Of a stretch of DNA of 12,026 nucleotides, positions 7,720 through 12,026 are shown piece after piece. The notes beneath the pieces were generated by a model. The model was given only the letters and a program-made list of their open reading frames with translations, had not been told where the DNA came from and searched no databases. The DNA lies in the NCBI RefSeq assembly GCF_024708915.1, contig NZ_JANJXQ010000081.1, positions 1-12,026 of the forward strand. The letters run 5' to 3'. The translations under genes were made by a program, and so were the position numbers. This DNA comes from Thiobacillus sp. (lineage in GTDB: Bacteria; Pseudomonadota; Gammaproteobacteria; Burkholderiales; Thiobacillaceae). Position 1 is the first letter of the stretch. Every line of letters starts with the position of its first letter.

Positions 7720-7748
7720 TGTCGAATTCGTCCGTTACCGTACGTCGT
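7720..7748 (+). promoter_or_regulatory. ECF42-type promoter P2, TGTCGA-N17-CGTCGT
   Basis: TGTCGA (7720-7725), a 17-nt spacer and CGTCGT (7743-7748) repeat promoter P1 exactly in both elements and in spacing. It lies in the 111-bp gap between the MoaD-like gene and the PhnB-like VOC gene, 41 nt before the ATG. It would drive the unit that ends with the ECF42-type sigma factor, giving positive autoregulation. Confidence 0.75.
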
Positions 7749-7756
7749 AGAGATGA

Positions 7757-7773
7757 GCCCGGACAGTCCGGGC
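7757..7773. repeat. 17-nt near-perfect palindrome in the P2 leader
   Basis: GCCCGGAC (7757-7764) and GTCCGGGC (7766-7773) are perfect inverted arms around one A. It lies between the P2 -10 element and the CAGGAG ribosome binding site (7778-7783). It could be a DNA operator, or in RNA a 6-bp hairpin with a 5-nt loop close to the ribosome binding site. Confidence 0.6.
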
Positions 7774-7789
7774 AACTCAGGAGACCGCC

Positions 7790-8278
7790 ATGCCCATGAT
7801 CACGCCTTTCCTGTGGTTCGACGGCCAGGCCGAAGCCGCCGCCGCGTTCTACGTATCCGTCTTTCCGGATTCCGCGATCCATCACGTTTCCCGCTACAGC
7901 GAGGCCGGGCGCGAACAGCACGGCCAGACGCCCGGCACGGTGATGACGGTCGCTTTCGAACTCGACGGCCAGCCTTTTACCGCGCTCAACGGCGGGCCGG
8001 TTTTCCAGTTCAGTCCCGCCGTATCTTTCGTCATACACTGTAAAACGCAGGCCGAGATCGATCATTACTGGGAGAAGCTCGGCGCCGGCGGCGCGCCCGA
8101 AGCGCAGCAATGCGGCTGGCTCGCGGATCGATTCGGCCTGTCGTGGCAGATCGTGCCGGACCGTCTGGTCGAGCTCCTGACAGGCCCCGACGCGGCCGCC
8201 GCCGGGCGCGTCATGGAAGCGATGATGCGGATGAAAAAGATCGACATCGCCGCGCTCGAACGCGCGGCAGAAGCTTGA
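7790..8278 (+). CDS. PhnB-like VOC protein (3-demethylubiquinone methyltransferase-like family name)
   Basis: A 162-residue VOC-superfamily protein of the PhnB-like group, often mislabelled as 3-demethylubiquinone-9 3-methyltransferase; no methyltransferase motif is present. It opens ITPFLWFDGQAEAAAAFY (4-21), the family's first strand and helix. The group signature CGWLADRFGLSWQIVP is at 108-123. The C-terminal tail with MEAMMRMKKIDIAALERA (142-159) is also typical. The start at 7790 has CAGGAG 6 nt upstream; a second Met at codon 3 is a less likely start. It is the first gene of the P2 unit, and the DGPF gene follows after 10 nt. Its substrate is unknown. Confidence 0.9.
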   Translation: MPMITPFLWFDGQAEAAAAFYVSVFPDSAIHHVSRYSEAGREQHGQTPGTVMTVAFELDGQPFTALNGGPVFQFSPAVSFVIHCKTQAEIDHYWEKLGAGGAPEAQQCGWLADRFGLSWQIVPDRLVELLTGPDAAAAGRVMEAMMRMKKIDIAALERAAEA

Positions 8279-8288
8279 GGATGCAGCC

Positions 8289-8672
8289 ATGAAATTCATA
8301 TGCCTGATCTGCGCCGAACAGATGATGGAACACCTCGAACCCGCCGACGCGGCGGGGCATTTCGCCGAGTACGCCGCGTTCACCGAGGCGATCAAGCGCG
8401 AGGGCCATTTCGTTTCCGGCAACCGCCTGACCCCGCCCGGCACGGCGAAAACCGTGCGCGTGCGCAGCGGGCAGGCGCACGTCACCGACGGGCCGTTCGC
8501 CGAAACACGGGAAATGCTCGGCGGCTACTACCTGATCGACGCGCCGGACATGGACGCGGCGCTCGCGATCGCCGCCCGCATTCCCGGCGCGCAGCGCGGT
8601 TGCGTGGAGGTGCGGCCGATCGCGGACGATGCGCCGACACGCGCGCTGGGGCTGGGTGATCGACCGCTGTGA
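8289..8672 (+). CDS. DGPF-domain (YCII-related) protein, full length
   Basis: A 127-residue complete DGPF protein. It begins MKFICLICAE, has a helical region with EYAAFTEAIKREG (27-39), RLTPPGTAKTVRVR (46-59), the signature VTDGPFAETRE (65-75), and GGYYLIDAPDMDAAL (78-92) followed by CVEVRPI near the end. The family has a ferredoxin-like fold related to YciI; its biochemical role is unproven, although its linkage to ECF42 sigma factors is well known. A GAGGA ribosome binding site (8277-8281) overlaps the stop of the preceding gene, and the start is unambiguous. This copy shows what the truncated paralogue at 5476 has lost. It lies in the P2 unit. Confidence 0.92.
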   Translation: MKFICLICAEQMMEHLEPADAAGHFAEYAAFTEAIKREGHFVSGNRLTPPGTAKTVRVRSGQAHVTDGPFAETREMLGGYYLIDAPDMDAALAIAARIPGAQRGCVEVRPIADDAPTRALGLGDRPL

Positions 8673-8741
8673 ATTCGAGATGAAACCGGCACGAAGCAGC
8701 CTCAGCCCGCTCAAGACGCAGACCGAAAAAGGAGACTCGAC

Positions 8742-9146
8742 ATGGCCAGGCAAATTTTCGTCAACCTGCCCGTGGCCGACCTGAAAGCGTCCATCGCTTT
8801 CTTCGCCCGGCTCGGCTTCAGCTTCAACCCCGAGTTCACCGACGACTCCGCCACCTGCATGATCGTCGGCGAGAACATCTACGCCATGCTGCTCACGCGC
8901 GAACGCTTCGCCGGCTTCGCGCCGCATCCGCCCGCCGACGCGCGTGCCGCCACCGAAGTGCTGCTGGCGCTGCAACTCGACAGCCGCGCGGCGGTGGATG
9001 CGATGGTGAAGGAAGCGGTGGCCGCCGGCGGCAATACCTACAACGCGCCGCAGGATCACGGTTTCATGTACCAGCACGGCTTCCAGGACCGGGACGGACA
9101 CGTCTGGGAGGTGTTCCAGATGAATCCTCGAGGCGAGACGGTGTGA
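8742..9146 (+). CDS. VOC-superfamily protein (glyoxalase-like), coupled to the sigma factor
   Basis: A 134-residue VOC protein. It begins QIFVNLPVADLKASIAFF (4-21) and ends with HGFMYQHGFQDRDGHVWEV (106-124). The final D-x-D-G-H-x-W-E pattern with E123 is the position of a metal ligand in true glyoxalases, so metal binding is plausible, but the substrate is unknown. AAAAAGGAG ends 8 nt before the ATG. The 69-bp gap from the preceding DGPF gene shows no promoter match. Its stop overlaps the GTG start of the sigma factor by 3 bases (GTGA, 9143-9146), so the two are translationally coupled. It is distinct in sequence from the VOC gene at 5802 and may act on a different compound. Confidence 0.9.
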   Translation: MARQIFVNLPVADLKASIAFFARLGFSFNPEFTDDSATCMIVGENIYAMLLTRERFAGFAPHPPADARAATEVLLALQLDSRAAVDAMVKEAVAAGGNTYNAPQDHGFMYQHGFQDRDGHVWEVFQMNPRGETV

Positions 9147-10432
9147 CGGCGCAGGCGACAGTCGCCGACGCCCTGGCGGCGATCTGGCATATCGAGTCGG
9201 CCAAGGTCATCGCCGCCGTCGCGCGGCTCACGCGCGATCTCGGGCTGGCCCAGGAATGCGCGCAGGATGCGCTGGTCGCAGCGCTGGAACACTGGCCGGT
9301 CGAAGGCGTGCCGGACAATCCAGCCGCCTGGCTGACCACGGCGGCGAAGCGGCGTGCGCTCGACGTGCTGCGCCACCGCGCGCAGGCCGCGCCCAAACAC
9401 GCCGAGCTGGCGGTCGAACTCGACACGCAGCACGCCATGCGCGAAGCCGACTTCGCCGAAGCGGTCGATGCCGCGCTCGACGACGACATCGGCGACGACC
9501 TGCTCGCGCTCGTCTTCACCGCCTGTCATCCGCTGCTCTCGCCCGAGGCGCGCGCAGCGCTGACGCTGAAGGTCGTCGGCGGCCTGTCGGTGGAGGAAAT
9601 CGCGCGCGCCTACCTCAAGCCACCCGCTACCGTCGCGCAGCGCATCGTGCGCGCCAAGCGTACGCTCGCCGAAGCGCGTGTGCCGTTCGAGACGCCGCGC
9701 GGCGCGGAATTGCACGCGCGCCTGCCTTCGGTGCTGGAAGTGCTCTACCTGATCTTCAACGAAGGCTACGCCGCCACCGCGGGCGACGACTGGATGCGCC
9801 CCGCGCTGTGCGAGGAAGCGCAGCGCCTGGGCCGCGTGCTCGCGGACCGCCTGCCAGAGGAAGCCGAAGTACACGGCTTGCTCGCGTTGATGGAAATCCA
9901 GGCTTCGCGGCTGGCCGCGCGCGTCGATGCGAGAGGCCAACCCATCCTGCTCATGGAGCAAGACCGCGGCCGCTGGGATCGCCTGCTGATCCGGCGCGGG
10001 CTGGCGGCGCTGGAACACGCCGAGGCTTTGCCGGGCCCGCTTGGTGCCTACACCCTGCAGGCCGCCATCGCCGCCTGTCATGCGCGCGCCGCCGTCGCCG
10101 CCGACACCGATTGGGCGCGCATCGCCGCACTGTACGACGCGCTTGTGCAGGTCGTGCCCTCGCCTGTGGTGGCGCTCAACCGCGCCGTCGCCGTCGGCAT
10201 GGCATTCGGGCCGGCGGCAGGGCTGGAACTGGTCGAGCCGCTTGCCGCCGGACCCGCGCTCAAGGACTACCACCTGCTGCCGGCGGTGCGTGGCGAGCTG
10301 CTGGCAAAGCTGGATCGAATCGACGAAGCGCGCGCCGAATTCGCGCGCGCCGCCGAACTGGCGCAGAACGCGCGGGAGCGGGCCTTGTTGCTGGCGCGGG
10401 CGGCGGGTGGGGGAGAAAACGATAAGCCGTAA
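9143..10432 (+). CDS. ECF42-type RNA polymerase sigma factor with C-terminal extension
   Basis: A 429-residue ECF sigma factor, more than twice the usual ECF length. Region 2 is about 17-80 (AQECAQDALVAALEHWP at 36-52, then AAWLTTAAKRRALDVLRHR). Region 4 is about 117-178, with ALTLKVVGGLSVEEIARAY (139-157) and the recognition helix ending AQRIVRAKR. The extension has the DUF6596 signature LYLIFNEGY (201-209) and a TPR-like helical tail to the end. In ECF42 relatives this tail is needed for activity, and no anti-sigma factor is usually encoded nearby; none is seen here. The GTG start overlaps the VOC stop in GTGTGA. Two matching promoters in the cluster (5385 and 7720) are its likely targets, including its own operon. 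The inducing signal is unknown. Confidence 0.93.
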   Translation: MTAQATVADALAAIWHIESAKVIAAVARLTRDLGLAQECAQDALVAALEHWPVEGVPDNPAAWLTTAAKRRALDVLRHRAQAAPKHAELAVELDTQHAMREADFAEAVDAALDDDIGDDLLALVFTACHPLLSPEARAALTLKVVGGLSVEEIARAYLKPPATVAQRIVRAKRTLAEARVPFETPRGAELHARLPSVLEVLYLIFNEGYAATAGDDWMRPALCEEAQRLGRVLADRLPEEAEVHGLLALMEIQASRLAARVDARGQPILLMEQDRGRWDRLLIRRGLAALEHAEALPGPLGAYTLQAAIAACHARAAVAADTDWARIAALYDALVQVVPSPVVALNRAVAVGMAFGPAAGLELVEPLAAGPALKDYHLLPAVRGELLAKLDRIDEARAEFARAAELAQNARERALLLARAAGGGENDKP

Positions 10433-10506
10433 GCGCAAGCAGCGACCATGCCTTCCCGTTTCCCGATTACCCCCGCATCCATCCTGCCGGTATTCCGCTC
10501 GCGACT

Positions 10507-10531
10507 CGGGCGCCGCCGAAACGGGCGCCCG
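10507..10531. terminator. GC-rich hairpin between convergent genes, possible bidirectional terminator
   Basis: CGGGCGCC (10507-10514) and GGCGCCCG (10524-10531) form a perfect 8-bp stem around a 9-nt loop. It lies 75 nt past the sigma-factor stop and 22 nt past the stop of the convergent stress-protein gene. Neither side has a T-tract, so any termination would be weak or factor-assisted. Confidence 0.35.
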
Positions 10532-10552
10532 CTTGCGGCAAAGCAACGTCGC

Positions 10553-11416
10553 TCACCCGATCATGACGTCGCAAACACTGCTGCGCAGGGCGTGCCGGGC
10601 CACGCTGCCCAGCCGGCCACCGTGCTTTCCCATCACGATGAGGTCGAAATGGAGCTTCTCCGTCCATCTTCGTATCATGGCCGGCGGGTAATCCATTTCG
10701 ACCGCCCGCGAAATGCGGCTGTCTTCGCATTCGGCGACCAGCTTGTCGATTTCCCGGACGGCGTGGTCGTGAAAATCTGAACGCAAACGCCTGATTTGCT
10801 CCTCAGGCACACCGAGTTGCCGGAGCCGATCGTGATTCGGCACCTGGAATGCATGCAACAGAAGAATCGTCGCGTTGGGTGCCAGCGCGCCGGCCTCGCG
10901 GACCGTGGCGGCAGACCGCTCGGTCAGATCGACGGCCACACCGATCTTGCCGTAGGGCTCGTCCGCTTTCTGCTTGACGATCAAAACCGGCCGCGTTCCT
11001 CTGGCGAGGACATTTTCTGCCGTGGTGCCGACAAACAGTTCATCGGCAAAATGTTCGCCGTGGCTTCCGAGAACGATCAGATCCGCATCGCACGACTCAG
11101 CTGCTTCGATGATGCCGGCTTCGACTTCGGCGATCCGGACGCGGGGCCGGATCGTGATGGGGCGCGCCGGCTCCAGCCGATCGACAAAATCGTAAAGCTG
11201 CGAAAAAAAGGAATTGGTGAGATTTTCTTCGACGACGGGCCGGGGATCGGGCAGGAGTTCGCAGAGTGCGTCCACCGATGCCGGGGTGATGACATGCAGG
11301 ATATCGAGTGCCGCCTGATGTTCAGTGGCCAGCAGAACGGCCCGGTCGAGTGCCTGGGTCGCGTATTGAGAGAAGTCCGTTGCCACCAAAATCTGTTTCA
11401 TTTTCTGATGACCCAT
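10553..11416 (-). CDS. tandem-domain universal stress protein (UspA family)
   Basis: A 287-residue protein with two Usp domains. Domain 1 (about 6-148) starts KQILVATDFS and has the ATP-binding loop G117-x2-G120-x9-G130-T131 intact, so nucleotide binding is likely. Domain 2 (about 155-287) starts KIGVAVDLTE and ends with MGKHGGRLGSVARHAL, where the loop is G263-x2-G266-x3-G270-S271, about six residues shorter than the usual x9 form. Domain 2 may therefore not bind ATP. Such tandem proteins help cells survive stress such as anoxia or stasis; the exact role is unknown. The start is uncertain: ATG 11416 has GAGGA almost touching it, while ATG 11401 begins exactly at the conserved domain but lacks a well-spaced site. 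It converges on the sigma-factor gene. Confidence 0.9.
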   Translation of the reverse strand: MGHQKMKQILVATDFSQYATQALDRAVLLATEHQAALDILHVITPASVDALCELLPDPRPVVEENLTNSFFSQLYDFVDRLEPARPITIRPRVRIAEVEAGIIEAAESCDADLIVLGSHGEHFADELFVGTTAENVLARGTRPVLIVKQKADEPYGKIGVAVDLTERSAATVREAGALAPNATILLLHAFQVPNHDRLRQLGVPEEQIRRLRSDFHDHAVREIDKLVAECEDSRISRAVEMDYPPAMIRRWTEKLHFDLIVMGKHGGRLGSVARHALRSSVCDVMIG

Positions 11417-11710
11417 TTCCTCACGTCGAATGGCGGGTGCTCACGGATGCGCCCTGCCGGATGTACGCGGCGAGTATGGAATGATTACGCAAATCCGGCA
11501 ACCCGCAATGCGGCAAACCCACTGGCTGGAGCCTGAACCAGGCTTGCAGCATCGTGATCGCCGATACACCATTGGGCTTGACCACGTTGCGGATTTTCGC
11601 GGCCCGCAGAAGTACCGCCGAGCCTGGAACGGCCCCCCCAGGCTTGGCTTGCCGACCGGCTTGGCCACCCTGCGGGACAGGGGCGGATTCGCCGCCTGGC
11701 GAGCGCGGGC
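11417..11710. other. 294-bp gap between minE and the stress-protein gene, with two small hairpins
   Basis: No gene is supported. Two hairpins share the same arm: AGCCTG-AAC-CAGGCT at 11530-11544, and AGCCTGG/CCAGGCT at 11621-11627 and 11638-11644 with a 10-nt loop. Neither is followed by a T-tract on the minus strand. One may help end the min transcript. No convincing promoter for the stress-protein gene was found. Confidence 0.5.
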
Positions 11711-11965
11711 TCAGCGTCCTTCGGGCAGCACGATATTGACTTCCAGCACTTCGTAATTGCCCTGTTTTTCGAGTCCCACCTTGATGTCGTCGGGGTTGAC
11801 CGGGAAGTACTTGGATATCACCGCAACCAGATCCTTTTGCAGGTCGGGCAGGAAATCCGGACCGGACAGGCTCGCGCGCTCGTGGGCGATGATGAGTTGC
11901 AGGCGCTCTTTGGCGACCGAGGCGGTGGCTTTCTTTTCGCCGAATATGAGGGAGAGCCAGGACAT
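11711..11965 (-). CDS. minE: cell division topological specificity factor MinE
   Basis: An 84-residue MinE. It releases MinD from the membrane by stimulating its ATPase, and so drives the Min oscillation that keeps division at mid-cell. The N-terminal anti-MinCD part includes the membrane-targeting start (MSWLSLIFG) and the contact helix [16 protein letters not shown] (15-30). The C-terminal topological-specificity domain contains [16 protein letters not shown] (39-54), [22 protein letters not shown] (split at 57-67 and 68-78) and ends LPEGR. Length and all regions are normal. A GGAGG ribosome binding site lies 8 nt upstream inside the end of minD, whose stop is 1 nt before the minE start. 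It is the last gene of the min operon. Confidence 0.97.
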   Translation of the reverse strand: MSWLSLIFGEKKATASVAKERLQLIIAHERASLSGPDFLPDLQKDLVAVISKYFPVNPDDIKVGLEKQGNYEVLEVNIVLPEGR

Positions 11966-11966
11966 G

Positions 11967-12026
11967 TCACTTGCCTCCGAACAGACGTTTGATCAGGCCC
12001 GGCTTTTCGTATTCGACGAAACGCAG
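11967..12026 (-). CDS. minD: septum site-determining ATPase MinD, C-terminal 19 codons (rest outside window)
   Basis: The last 19 codons read [19 protein letters not shown] before a TGA. This matches the MinD C-terminus, whose amphipathic membrane-targeting helix typically ends K-x-(F/L)-x-K-R-L-F-G. The ATPase core lies outside the window. MinD recruits MinC to the membrane and is displaced by MinE. The gene directly precedes minE, 1 nt apart, the standard order. Confidence 0.92.
   Translation of the reverse strand: MRFVEYEKPGLIKRLFGGK

Noticed and set aside
7283..8485. 400-codon antisense frame over the MoaD-like, VOC and DGPF genes
   Set aside because: Its composition is that of a complement shadow, it crosses three well-supported genes and promoter P2, and it has no recognisable domain.
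9056..10546. 496-codon open frame antisense to the sigma factor
   Set aside because: It is a typical high-GC shadow frame; the plus strand encodes a clear ECF42-type protein over the same bases.

Overview
The window looks like part of a high-GC proteobacterial chromosome, most likely a betaproteobacterium. That placement rests on the style of MinE/MinD and NirB/NirD and on overall codon use; it is an impression from sequence, not a search result. No rRNA, tRNA, CRISPR array or insertion sequence was recognised.

Region 1 (1-1570, + strand): the 3' part of nirB and the complete nirD, encoding the cytoplasmic NADH-dependent assimilatory/detoxifying nitrite reductase, followed by a likely intrinsic terminator hairpin.

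Region 2 (1813-5011, - strand): a two-gene SPARSA defence operon. The first gene encodes a SIR2-APAZ protein and the second, overlapping it by 8 nt, a catalytically dead short prokaryotic Argonaute (MID-PIWI). In characterised relatives the complex uses a guide to recognise invading DNA and then destroys NAD+, so the infected cell dies or stops growing. The operon is visibly lower in GC than its neighbours and sits between unrelated housekeeping and regulatory loci, consistent with acquisition as a cassette. It is the most notable biological system in the window.

Region 3 (about 5377-10432, + strand): an accessory regulon ending in an ECF42-type sigma factor with a long C-terminal extension. 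The genes form two transcription units. The first is a truncated DGPF/YCII protein, a VOC protein, a six-Asp-box beta-propeller (BNR) protein and a MoaD/ThiS-like small protein ending in Gly-Gly. The second is a PhnB-like VOC protein, a full-length DGPF protein, a VOC protein and the sigma factor. Each unit is preceded by a near-identical promoter-like element, TGTCGA-N17-CGTCGT, matching the motif I recall for ECF42 sigma factors. This suggests a self-reinforcing local regulon. Traces of gene loss are visible: a DGPF gene lacking about 40 N-terminal residues, and a short relic resembling a DGPF gene start.

Region 4 (10553-12026, - strand): a tandem-domain universal stress protein, a 294-bp gap with two small hairpins, minE, and the last 19 codons of minD.
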